Source: Minicystis rosea
GTDB taxonomy: Bacteria > Myxococcota_A > Polyangia > Polyangiales > Polyangiaceae
Reading direction: 5' to 3'
Assembly: GCA_001931535.1 (NCBI GenBank)
Contig: CP016211.1
Span: 8,107,703-8,171,702, forward strand
DNA length: 64,000 nucleotides
Made by a program: the position numbers and the translations under genes. Positions within the stretch are counted from its first letter, which is position 1, and each line of letters starts with the position of its first letter. Below are positions 21,389 through 33,900 of this stretch, piece after piece. The notes under the pieces were generated by a model, which was given only the letters and a program-made list of their open reading frames with translations, was not told the DNA's origin and searched no databases.

Positions 21389-23020
21389 ATGACAACGGCG
21401 ACGCGCGCCGCTAGAGGAGCGGACGGATTGCTTCGCCGCCCGATCCTCCCCGCCATCCTGTTGCTCGCCGCCTGCTCCGGCGATCGGCCGCGCGGTCCGC
21501 TGCCGAGCACGAGCGCGGCGCCGGCTGCGACCATCGCGGCACCGGCGGTAACCACGGCACCGGCCGCGAGCACGGCGCCGCTCGATGCCGGCGTCGATGC
21601 CACGGCCGATGGCGGCGCGGCTGTCGAGGACACGCGCCCGCGCCTCGGATCGATCGCGACCACGACCTGGATCTACGCGGGTCGCAAGCGGCAGAACAAG
21701 CTTGGTTATCTGCGCCCGGGGACGTCGGTGGTGCTGCGCGATCCCGCGCCGTGGGAGCCGCCGCGCAAAGGACCTTGGGGTGATTGCAAGAGCGGGCGCT
21801 GGTGGGCCGTCGAGCCGCGCGGTTACGTGTGCGACGACGAGACCATCACACGTGATCTCGAGAGCGCGATCTTCCGCGCGCTCGCGTTCGCTGGGCCGCG
21901 CGCGGGCGCGGTGCCTTTCGATTATGCCTTCTCCACGCGAGCGCCGATGTACGGCAAGGTCCCGATCGAGAAGGAGCAGAAGAAGGGTGAGAAGCGGCTC
22001 CGGCCGTCGAGCGAGCTCTCGAAGATCCCGCGCTCCACCGCCGGTCACGAAGATCTCGCGGAGCAGAAGCCCGTCGATCCGACGGGCCCGGTGCCTTCGT
22101 TCCTGGCCGATCATGCGCCCGCGCCGCTCCCGCCCGGGAAGAAGCCTGCGCTCGTGCGCAAGCAGATCCCTTATGGATCGATGCTCTCGTTCAGCCACGC
22201 GTTCACAGCCGAAGGACGCACTTTCCTGCTGGCGCCGGATCTCACGCTCGTCCCCGCCGATCGGATGCGTCCGTTCCGACACACCACGTTTCACGGCGTG
22301 GTGATCGACGCGACCACGCCGCTGCCCATCGGGTGGTTTCGCAAAGAGCCTCGGCCCAAGCTGCGCAGCGAGGGCGGGGCCTTCACGGAGACCGGAGATC
22401 GCTGGGCGCCGCGCACGTTCGTCGGGCTCACCGGCAAGACGATGGAGCGTGACGGCGTGACGTACGTGGAGACGCGCGAAGCCGGGCTGTGGGCGCGCGC
22501 GAGCGATGTCTCCGTGGTGAGCGAGCCCGAGGAGCTGCCGTCCAAAGTGGGTGACGACGAGGGTTGGATCGACGTCTCGCTGAGCCGCGGCACGCTCACG
22601 CTCTTCGTCGGCAAGCGGGCGACGTACAGCACGCTGATGTCGCCGGGCGCGGGCGGAGTGACACCCAAGATCTCGCTCACGGTGCCCGAGCTCGTGAGCG
22701 CGGCGCTCACACCCCTCGGGACGTATCGCATCGTCATGAAGCACAAGGCCGCGCAGATGACCTCGGAGGACAAGCCCGATCCGGAGAGCTTCTGGATTGC
22801 GGACGTGCCCTGGGTGCAATACTTCCGGCCGCCTTTCGCCATTCACACGGCGTACTGGCACGAGGACTTCGGGCAGCCGAAGAGCGGTGGTTGCGTGAAC
22901 CTCTCCCCCGAGGACGCCAAAGTCGTCTTCGATTTCACCGAGCCGCGTGTGCCCGAGACATGGTGGGGCGCGAGCGCGCGCCGAGATTCGCCGGGGACGG
23001 TGCTGGTGATACGGCGCTGA
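21389..23020 (+). CDS. L,D-transpeptidase (YkuD)-like lipoprotein
   Basis: 543-residue envelope protein. Lipobox LLLAACSG after a short signal peptide, an Ala/Thr/Pro linker, an SH3-like central region, and a C-terminal YkuD domain that cross-links or modifies peptidoglycan. Catalytic pattern: His486 in HTAYWH, then SGGCVNLSPEDA with nucleophile Cys502. The family motif is usually S-H-G-C; here the central His is Gly. The strand GWIDVSLSRGTLTLFVGKRA is the usual start of the catalytic fold. Start chosen at MTTATRAARGADGLL because the hydrophobic segment follows at the right distance. Divergent from the ferritin-like lipoprotein across 194 bases. Confidence 0.85.
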   Translation: MTTATRAARGADGLLRRPILPAILLLAACSGDRPRGPLPSTSAAPAATIAAPAVTTAPAASTAPLDAGVDATADGGAAVEDTRPRLGSIATTTWIYAGRKRQNKLGYLRPGTSVVLRDPAPWEPPRKGPWGDCKSGRWWAVEPRGYVCDDETITRDLESAIFRALAFAGPRAGAVPFDYAFSTRAPMYGKVPIEKEQKKGEKRLRPSSELSKIPRSTAGHEDLAEQKPVDPTGPVPSFLADHAPAPLPPGKKPALVRKQIPYGSMLSFSHAFTAEGRTFLLAPDLTLVPADRMRPFRHTTFHGVVIDATTPLPIGWFRKEPRPKLRSEGGAFTETGDRWAPRTFVGLTGKTMERDGVTYVETREAGLWARASDVSVVSEPEELPSKVGDDEGWIDVSLSRGTLTLFVGKRATYSTLMSPGAGGVTPKISLTVPELVSAALTPLGTYRIVMKHKAAQMTSEDKPDPESFWIADVPWVQYFRPPFAIHTAYWHEDFGQPKSGGCVNLSPEDAKVVFDFTEPRVPETWWGASARRDSPGTVLVIRR

Positions 23021-23041
23021 CGGCGCAGAGCGTCGCTGTGG

Positions 23042-23047
23042 TAGCCT
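23042..23047 (+). promoter_or_regulatory. TAGCCT -10-like box before giant kinase
   Basis: TAGCCT ends ten bases before ATG 23058, with CTGACG (23017-23022) 19 bases upstream as a weak -35. Confidence 0.45.
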
Positions 23048-23057
23048 CCCGGCTCGC

Positions 23058-26912
<3,855 letters not shown>

Positions 26913-26917
26913 CGCGC

Positions 26918-26947
26918 TTGACCGGCTCTCGCGCGCCCGCGTAGCCT
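26918..26947 (+). promoter_or_regulatory. Promoter TTGACC-18-TAGCCT for FAD oxidase gene
   Basis: TTGACC (26918-26923) and TAGCCT (26942-26947) are separated by 18 bases. A start near 26954 would give a leader of about 46 bases that ends in the strong ribosome site before GTG 27000. Confidence 0.5.
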
Positions 26948-26999
26948 CCGCATGATGCCGCGTCGCGCCCGGGGGCCGCGACGGCGGGAGGAGGCGCGC

Positions 27000-28649
27000 G
27001 TGTCGGAAATCATCTCGCTGGTCCAGAGCGTCCTCCAGCGGATCGATCTGAAGCCGGGCAGCACCACGATCACCGAGGTCGTCGAGTACTCGCTCAAATA
27101 CCCGGAGGAGTTCGCGGAGGCGGTGTTCCTCCATTTCCGCGGCGGCACCACGCAGGCCGCGGTCGACGTCGACAACCTCCGCCGGACGCTCGGCGACGGC
27201 GACGCCGGCGTCCGCCGACGCGAGTGGGTCAATGCCGTCGGCAATCAGCGCGTCTGCCCGATCGAGCTGCTCACGCCGCGATCGCGCGTCGATCTGCAGG
27301 GTATCGTCAACCGCGCGCGTGGCGCGGGGATCCACGTCAAAGCGGTGGGGTCGGGCCACTCCTTCTCCGACGTGGTGCAGACGACCGGCTTCCTCGTCGA
27401 CACTACGGAGCTGTCGCGCACGCTGCCGCTCGAGCCGCACCTGCTCCATCCCACGGCGGACGCGAGCACGCTCTTCCGCGTCGAGGGCGGCATCAAGATC
27501 AACGACCTCAACGAGCTGCTCTGGGAAGAGGGGCTCGCGCTCCCCAACATGGGCGGCTACGCCGGCCAGTCGATCGCCGGCGCCATTTCGACAGCCACCC
27601 ACGGCTCGGGCCTCGGTCTCCCTCCCCTCTGCGACATGGTCGCGTCGATCGAGATCGTCGCCGCCGACGGCAACGTCTACCGCATCGAGCCCACCGCCGG
27701 GATCACCAACCCCGCGGCCTTCGCGGCCGCTCATCCCGACGTGGCGCTGAGGCAGGACGACACCTGGTTCCGAGCCGTCGTCGCCGGCCTCGGCTGCATG
27801 GGCCTCGTCTACGCGGTCACCCTCCGCGTCCAGCCTCGATATTGGCTGGCCGAGACACGATTCCTCTCGAAATGGAGCGTCGTGCGCGCTCAGCTCATCG
27901 CCGGCGCCGTGCTCGCCACCAATCGCCATTACGAGGTGCTGGTGAACCCCTATCGCTTGAATGGGGATCACACCTGCCTCGTGACCGTGCGCAACCCAGC
28001 GCCCGAGCCCACGCTCCCGACGTTCCTCCGCCCCGATCGCCAGATCGCGCCGGCCATCATCTCGGCCTCGCAGCTCGCGGAGAACGTGCTGGTCTGGTTC
28101 CTCGGCGAGTTCCCCCGCTTCACCCCCTACCTCATCGACAAGGCGATGGAGACGCTCGTCGACGGCGAAGGCGGCGCGCCCTACGTCGATCGCGGCTACC
28201 GCGTGCTCGATCTCGGCCCGGTCAACAACGAGTCGGTCTACGCCACCGAGATCGCCTTCCCGATGACGACGTACCTCGACGGCGTGGATCGCATCCTCGC
28301 GTTGGCGGCGCAGGCGCAGTCGCTCGGCGACATCTACCAGACCTCTCCCATCTCCCTGCGTTTCGTGGCCGGCTCGGCGCAATTCATGGCCATGCAGGAG
28401 GGCGCGCCGCGATGCATGATCGAGATGCCCATCCTGAGCGGCACGCGCGGTGGTCGCGAGATCCTTTCCCGCTACCGGGCCGCGGCGGCCCCGCTCGGCG
28501 GCCGCTGTCACTGGGGCGAGATGCAGGAGGTCACGAGCGCCTCCGTGACCGCGCTCTACCCCGAAGCGCCGCGCTGGTCGGCGATCCGCGCGATCCTCGA
28601 TCCCGGCCGCATGTTCGACAACAGCTTCACGGCGCGCACGGGCCTTTGA
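27000..28649 (+). CDS. VAO-family FAD-linked oxidase (aldonolactone oxidase type)
   Basis: 549 residues. FAD-binding half with VGSGHSFSDVV, in which His120 matches the covalently flavinylated His of gulonolactone/arabinonolactone oxidases, and TATHGSGLGLPPLCDMVASI; C-terminal half ends CHWGEMQEVTSASVTALYPE and RAILDPGRMFDN, as in D-arabinono-1,4-lactone oxidases. Predicted to oxidise a sugar lactone or alditol with oxygen or a dehydrogenase acceptor; substrate not determinable. The GTG at 27000 is preferred over ATG 26952 because GGGAGGAGG (26986-26994) lies five bases before it and the promoter start would fall at 26954. An N-terminal extension of about 90 residues (IISLVQSVLQRIDLKPG) is not typical of the family. 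Confidence 0.85.
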   Translation: MSEIISLVQSVLQRIDLKPGSTTITEVVEYSLKYPEEFAEAVFLHFRGGTTQAAVDVDNLRRTLGDGDAGVRRREWVNAVGNQRVCPIELLTPRSRVDLQGIVNRARGAGIHVKAVGSGHSFSDVVQTTGFLVDTTELSRTLPLEPHLLHPTADASTLFRVEGGIKINDLNELLWEEGLALPNMGGYAGQSIAGAISTATHGSGLGLPPLCDMVASIEIVAADGNVYRIEPTAGITNPAAFAAAHPDVALRQDDTWFRAVVAGLGCMGLVYAVTLRVQPRYWLAETRFLSKWSVVRAQLIAGAVLATNRHYEVLVNPYRLNGDHTCLVTVRNPAPEPTLPTFLRPDRQIAPAIISASQLAENVLVWFLGEFPRFTPYLIDKAMETLVDGEGGAPYVDRGYRVLDLGPVNNESVYATEIAFPMTTYLDGVDRILALAAQAQSLGDIYQTSPISLRFVAGSAQFMAMQEGAPRCMIEMPILSGTRGGREILSRYRAAAAPLGGRCHWGEMQEVTSASVTALYPEAPRWSAIRAILDPGRMFDNSFTARTGL

Positions 28650-28761
28650 TCCCACAAGCGATCTCGATCCATTCGATTCTTCCAACGAGATGAATCGAGA
28701 GCGCATATCCATAGCTCGGCACGCGCCATTCACATTCGATGATGGAGCCACGGAGGGAGCG

Positions 28762-29460
28762 ATGAGCGATATCGACACCATGAACCCCGACGTCTACGAC
28801 AAGAAGGTGCTCGCGCTCGATCCAGCGAGCGCCATCGCCATCAAGCGCGACGTGCACACCATCGACGTGGGCGCCAAGGCCTCCGACATGATGGCAGCCT
28901 TCGCGGCCACGTTGCAGGCCCCCGGGAAGATGTTCGGCCTCATTCAGGTGCTGCGCACCGCCGACAAGACGGGGCTTCCCTTCAGCGTCGGCGAGCGCTT
29001 CCAGGGCCGTTATCGCATCGACGACGCCATCGTCGAAGGCCTCAAGAAGAGCTGGCTCGACGCGCTCGCGCCCGGCGTCGCCAAGCTCATTCACGTGCTC
29101 GATCTCGATCGCCTCTTCGACGTCGTGGAGAACCTGATCCTGAGCGACTACGGCTGCATCACCGACATCGATCTCAGCCCGCCTCCCGGAGAGCCCGCCC
29201 GCTTCCGCTACGAATACCTCGAAGGCACGCCCATCGCCGGGAGCCTGACGGTCGAGTGTCAGGAGACCGGCCCGAGCACCTGCCGCTTCACGCAGACCTC
29301 CGAGTATCAAGAGATCGGCCTCGAGGTCGTGCTCGTCTTCGGCACGATGGTGCTCAAGATGCACGACCAAGTCTTCTACGAAGAGGTGAAGCAAGCCGCG
29401 GCCAGCATCGGCGCGCCCATCCTCCGGACCACGATCCCGGCGGCGTACGTACAGAGCTGA
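28762..29460 (+). CDS. SRPBCC/START-like small protein, unknown ligand
   Basis: 232 residues. The middle and C-terminal parts (FSVGERFQGRYRIDDAIVEG, FRYEYLEGTPIAGSLTVECQ, CRFTQTSEYQEIGLEVVLVF, and a terminal helix) have the strand-strand-helix pattern of SRPBCC ligand-binding proteins. No signal peptide. GGAGGGAG directly upstream fixes the ATG; an in-frame ATG 24 codons earlier lacks a ribosome site. It follows the FAD oxidase gene by 112 bases on the same strand and may act with it, for example by binding the substrate, but that is inference. A weak hairpin around CTCGAT/ATCGAG (28661-28700) lies between them. Confidence 0.68.
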   Translation: MSDIDTMNPDVYDKKVLALDPASAIAIKRDVHTIDVGAKASDMMAAFAATLQAPGKMFGLIQVLRTADKTGLPFSVGERFQGRYRIDDAIVEGLKKSWLDALAPGVAKLIHVLDLDRLFDVVENLILSDYGCITDIDLSPPPGEPARFRYEYLEGTPIAGSLTVECQETGPSTCRFTQTSEYQEIGLEVVLVFGTMVLKMHDQVFYEEVKQAAASIGAPILRTTIPAAYVQS

Positions 29461-29488
29461 AGACGTCCCGCACAGGTGCGATGATGGT

Positions 29489-30148
29489 ATGAGCCCTCAT
29501 GCACACTCCCCCATCGTCCGCGCGCTCCCGGCCGTCATCTTCACAGCGCTTCTCGTCCAGGCCTGCGGTGGCAAGGTTGTCGTTGATACTAGCAACAGCG
29601 GCAGCAGCGCGGGCGGCGGCAACAGCGCAGGTGGTGGCGGTCATGGAGGAGGAATCGGCAGCGGCTTCAGTGCATGCAGCGGCCCCGGCCAGTGCATACT
29701 CGTGAGCCAGAGTTGCTGCGGCACGTGCGGCCAGATCACGCTCGCGAACCAAGTGGCGATCAACAAAGAGCAGGAGAGCGCTTTCCTCGGCGCCGCCTGC
29801 TCCGTGCCCACGCCTTGCCCCGAGTGTCAGAGCTCGACGACGCTCGATCCGAACCTCTTCGCCTTCTGTGACGAGGGGACGTGCCGCGGCGCCGACATCC
29901 GCACCGCGCCGCAGAGCGCGTGCACGACCGACGATGATTGCACGCTCCGCAACGGCACGGCTTGCTGCGAGACGTGCTTGGGCGACCTCGGGAATCTGTT
30001 CGCCGTGAACAAGAGCATCGGCCTGAGCTCTTCGGTGTGCGCGCCCGACAAGACCTGCAAGGATTGCATGCCGTCCTATCCTCTGCAGGCGTGGGCGATC
30101 TGCAGCAACGGTCACTGTCAGGTCGCCGTCGCCGGCCAAGGTGGTTGA
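29489..30148 (+). CDS. Cys-rich lipoprotein, first of a tandem pair
   Basis: 219 residues. Signal peptide ending in lipobox VQACGG, a Gly/Ser linker, then two related Cys modules: ACSGPGQCILVSQSCCGTCG followed by a CPEC pair, and CTTDDDCTLRNGTACCETCL followed by a CKDC pair and a final Cys. The even number of Cys suggests disulfide-bonded extracellular modules. No recognised enzyme. Paralogous to the next gene through its whole length. No strong ribosome site; the codon at 29489 is within TATGAG, so the start is likely but not certain. Confidence 0.75.
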   Translation: MSPHAHSPIVRALPAVIFTALLVQACGGKVVVDTSNSGSSAGGGNSAGGGGHGGGIGSGFSACSGPGQCILVSQSCCGTCGQITLANQVAINKEQESAFLGAACSVPTPCPECQSSTTLDPNLFAFCDEGTCRGADIRTAPQSACTTDDDCTLRNGTACCETCLGDLGNLFAVNKSIGLSSSVCAPDKTCKDCMPSYPLQAWAICSNGHCQVAVAGQGG

Positions 30149-30219
30149 TTCCCCGGGGCCGAGCCACGGATCGTCGATCACGCAAGCCTCGGCGCATGGA
30201 TGCTATTCATGGCGATCAC

Positions 30220-30831
30220 ATGCGCACTCCCTCCTTCATCCGCGCGATCCCGCTCGTCTCCCTCCTTGCACTCGCCATCCAAGCCTGCGGTGGCAAGGTC
30301 ATCGCCGAGACCAGCGGCGGCAGCGGTGGAGGCGGGGGGAGCGAGCCCAATGGCTTCAATGCCTGCTCCGGCCCCGGCCAATGCGTGCTCGCCAGCAACA
30401 GCTGTTGCGGCACCTGCGGCACGACCACGCTCGCGGGCCAGACGGCGATCAACAGCGCGCAAACGAGCGCGTTCTTCAACGCCGTCTGCCCCGAGCCGAC
30501 GCCCTGTCCCGCCTGCGCGAGCATTCCCGATCCCAATCTCTTCGCGCTTTGTGACGACGGCGCGTGCCGCGGCGCCGACGTCCGCACCGAGCCCGCGAGC
30601 GCATGCACCTCGGACGGCGATTGCCGGCTCCGCTTCGGCACGAGCTGCTGCGAGGCGTGCAACGGCGACGGCTCGCAGCTCGTCGCCGTGAACAAGAGCA
30701 ACACCTTGAGCGCCTCGCAATGCGGGCCGAGCACGGCCTGCGACGACTGTCTGCCGATCTACCCGCAGAACACCGCGGCCATCTGTAACAGCGGTCACTG
30801 CGAGGTCGTCTTCGCCGACAAGGGCGGCTGA
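30220..30831 (+). CDS. Cys-rich lipoprotein, second of a tandem pair
   Basis: 203 residues, lipobox AIQACGG after MRTPSFIRAIPLVSLLALAI, Gly-rich linker, then the same two Cys modules as the preceding gene (ACSGPGQCVLASNSCCGTCG ... CPAC and CTSDGDCRLRFGTSCCEACN ... CDDC). The two proteins align end to end apart from linker length, so the pair arose by tandem duplication, and each protein carries an older internal duplication. ATG 30220 gives the normal signal-peptide length; ATG 30196 would add eight residues. Function unknown, probably surface exposed. Confidence 0.78.
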   Translation: MRTPSFIRAIPLVSLLALAIQACGGKVIAETSGGSGGGGGSEPNGFNACSGPGQCVLASNSCCGTCGTTTLAGQTAINSAQTSAFFNAVCPEPTPCPACASIPDPNLFALCDDGACRGADVRTEPASACTSDGDCRLRFGTSCCEACNGDGSQLVAVNKSNTLSASQCGPSTACDDCLPIYPQNTAAICNSGHCEVVFADKGG

Positions 30832-30925
30832 TTCCACCGCGCCGATCGCGAAGAGCTCCCCTCCTCCGCGAGCCCCGCCACCAAGGTGCGCTGCACCAGT
30901 GATGGACGTCGCCCAGGCTCGATCC

Positions 30926-30931
30926 TAGGGT
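30926..30931 (+). promoter_or_regulatory. TAGGGT -10-like box before helicase gene
   Basis: TAGGGT ends nine bases before GTG 30941; no ribosome site between them. Confidence 0.45.
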
Positions 30932-30940
30932 GGGTGCGGC

Positions 30941-33900
30941 GTGGCCTACGTGCTCCCGGACACCGATGCGGTCATCTACGCGTTCCGCCGCAACATCGTG
31001 GTCGCGGCCAGCGCGGGCACGGGCAAGACGCACCGCCTCACGGCGCTCTATCTCCTCCTCACGCTCGGGCTGACCTCGATGGGTCAGCCGAACGATCGCA
31101 CGCCGGCCGATCCCGTCGGCCCGGAGCGCATCGTCGCGACCACGTTCTCGCGCGCCGCCGCGCGTGAAATCGAGGCGCGTGTCGAGCAGGCCCTCCGCGA
31201 GATCGTCGCGTGGGACGGCGACGCGCCGCTCCGCTTCGATCTCCCCATCCGCGCCCGCGCCGATCGCGTCGGCCGCGACGTCGCCATCCCCGAGCTGAAG
31301 CGACGCGCCGCCGACGCGCTCGCGCGCTGGCCCTCGGCCAAGATCGACACGCTCCACGGCGTCGCGCGCCGCCTCGTGCAGCGCCACGCGCTCGCCGTCG
31401 GCCTCCCCCCGGGCACGCGCGTGCTCGACGAAGAAGAGGCGCAGGCGCTCGGCGATCTCGCCGTCGACGAAGCGCTCTCCGCCGCGCTCGCCGCCGGCGG
31501 CCCGCGCGCGGATGCGGCGCGGAGCCTCATCGTCTCCACGGGCGGCGTGTGGTCCACGCGGCAGCGCGTGCAAAGGCTCCTCGATCGGCTCGACGAAGAG
31601 GGCCTCCGCCCGCGCGATCTGGTGATCGCCGATCACCTCGTCGAGGGCCGCGCCGTCGCCGATCGGGTCCACGATCTCGCGCGGCGCCTCGCAGCATTGG
31701 GCAGCCCCGTGTTTCGCGAGCCCGCCGTCGCGCTCGCCGAGGCCATGGCCGCGCGCCCGGAGGGCACGCTCCTCACCGATCGCGCCGCCGCATGCCTCCA
31801 CGATCTCTTCACCCGCCGCATGCCCGCGCGCGGCCGCCGCCTCCCACCGGACGACGAGCTCGACGATTTCATCGGCGACCTCTCCGGCAAGACCAAGGCC
31901 GATCGCGCCGCGAGCCTCGTCGCGCTCCTCCGCGCCGCGCCCATCCTCTCTGCGCGCGAAGCGCAGATCGCCGTCCTCCTCGAAGACGCCCGCGAGCGCC
32001 TCGCCGCGCAGAAGCGACGCGCGGGCGCCCTCGGCTTCGGCGATCTCCTGCGCATCGCGCGCGACGCGCTCCGCGATCGCCCCGAGGTCGCGCGGGCCGC
32101 GCGTGACGACATCGACGTCCTCCTCGTCGACGAGTTCCAGGACACGAGCCGCGTGCAACGCGATCTCGTCTATCTCCTGCGCGAGCGCGAGGACGCGGCC
32201 GCGCGACGCGCCCCCGGCGAAGGCCCGACCGCCGAAGGTCTCATGGGTCACGGCCTCTTCCTGGTCGGCGATCGCAAGCAATCCATCTACGGCTTCCGCG
32301 GCGCCGACGTCGCCGTCTTCTCGCGCATCGCCGCCGAGCTCGCAGGCCGCGCCGCCGGCGAGGCCCTCGCGCTCCCGGAGTCCGCCTGGATCGACGTCGA
32401 GCCCGTCGCCGACTTCGTGGCCCTGCGCGAGAGCCGGCGCTCGGGCGACGCCATCCTCGCCTTCGTGAACGCCTTCTCCGCACGTGATTTCGCCTCCGAT
32501 CGCGCGCCCGACGCGACGCCGCGTGCCTTCGAGATCACCTACGGTCCCGCCGAGCACCTCATCGCGGTCGAGGGCGCGCCGCCTTCGCGCGTGGTGTTGA
32601 TCCAAGACGACGGCAGCTCGCCCGAAGGCGCCGATCCCATCGTGCGCGAAGCGCAGGGCGCGGCACGCGAAGCGCACGTGGCCGCCGCGTTCGTGGCCAA
32701 CTTGGTCGAGCCGCGCGAAGAGGCCGCGCGCTTCGACACGGTTCGCTACAAGGACGTCGCCGTCCTCGCGCGTCGCCGCAGCACCATCCCGCTCGTCGAG
32801 ATCGCGCTCTCGCGTCTCGACATCCCTTACGTCGTCGCCGGCCGCGCGCTCTACGACGCGCCCGAGGTCCGCGACGTCGCGGCGCTCCTGCGTTTGCTGC
32901 TCGATCCGCGCGATCGCCTGGCGCTCGCCACCGTGCTGCGCGGGCCGATGGTGGCCCTCTCGGACACCGCGCTCGCCGAGCTCTCGCTCCCCGGCCGCGG
33001 CCTCGTGGTGCCGCTCCTCGGCCGCTGGTCGAGCATGAAATCAGCCGCCGATCCCGCGGCCCCGCCCACCGAGACGATCGATCCCTCGCGCCTCCCACCG
33101 GCGGAGCGCACGCGCCTCGAGACGTTCCGCAGCCGCTTCGCCGAGATCCGTCGCGCCGCGCTGCGCCTCCCCCCGGGCGAGGCCATCCGCACCGCACAGA
33201 GCGCCTTCGATCTCGATCGCGTCCTCGCCGCGCTCCCCCGCGCCGAGGCTCGCATCGGCAACCTCGATCGCCTCGTCACCATCGCGCGCCGTCGCGGCGG
33301 CACCCTCGCGGCCTTCGTGCGCTGGCTCGAGCGCCGCATCCGCGACGAGGCCGACGAGGCCGAGGCCGCCGTGTTCTCGCCTGACGACGACGCCGTGCGC
33401 CTCACCACCATCCACGCCAGCAAAGGCCTCGATTTCCCGGTCGTGGTGCTGGTCGATCTCAACGCCGAGCCGCGCGCCGATCACGGCGCCCTCGGCTTCG
33501 TCACCACCGATCCCGATGCGCCCGCGCCCACGCTCGTGGTCCGCCACTACGCGCCGCGCGACAAGGATCGCGCGCTCGCCTCGCTCCACACCACCACCAT
33601 CAAGGCCGCGCAGGCCGACGCGCGCGCCCGCGAGCAGGCCGAGCGCCGCCGCCTCACGTACGTGGCCATCACCCGCGCGCGCCACACGCTCGCGCTCGTC
33701 GGCGCCATGTCCCCGCCGCGCCCCGGATCGGCGCTGCGCTCGATCACCACCGGCATCGAAGAAGGCGATCTCACCGAAGAGGTCGGCATCGATCAAGCCG
33801 CCCTGCTGCTCGACACCGCGCGCCCCGCGCCGCCCAAGGCGCCCGCGCCGATGGCCACCGAAGCGCGCGCCCATCCGCGCCCGCCGCGCGCGCCCGTGCA

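Noticed and set aside
28661..28700. Terminator between the FAD oxidase and SRPBCC-like genes
   Set aside because: The stem is imperfect, has a long loop and no T-tract; kept only as a mention because it could also be a regulator site.
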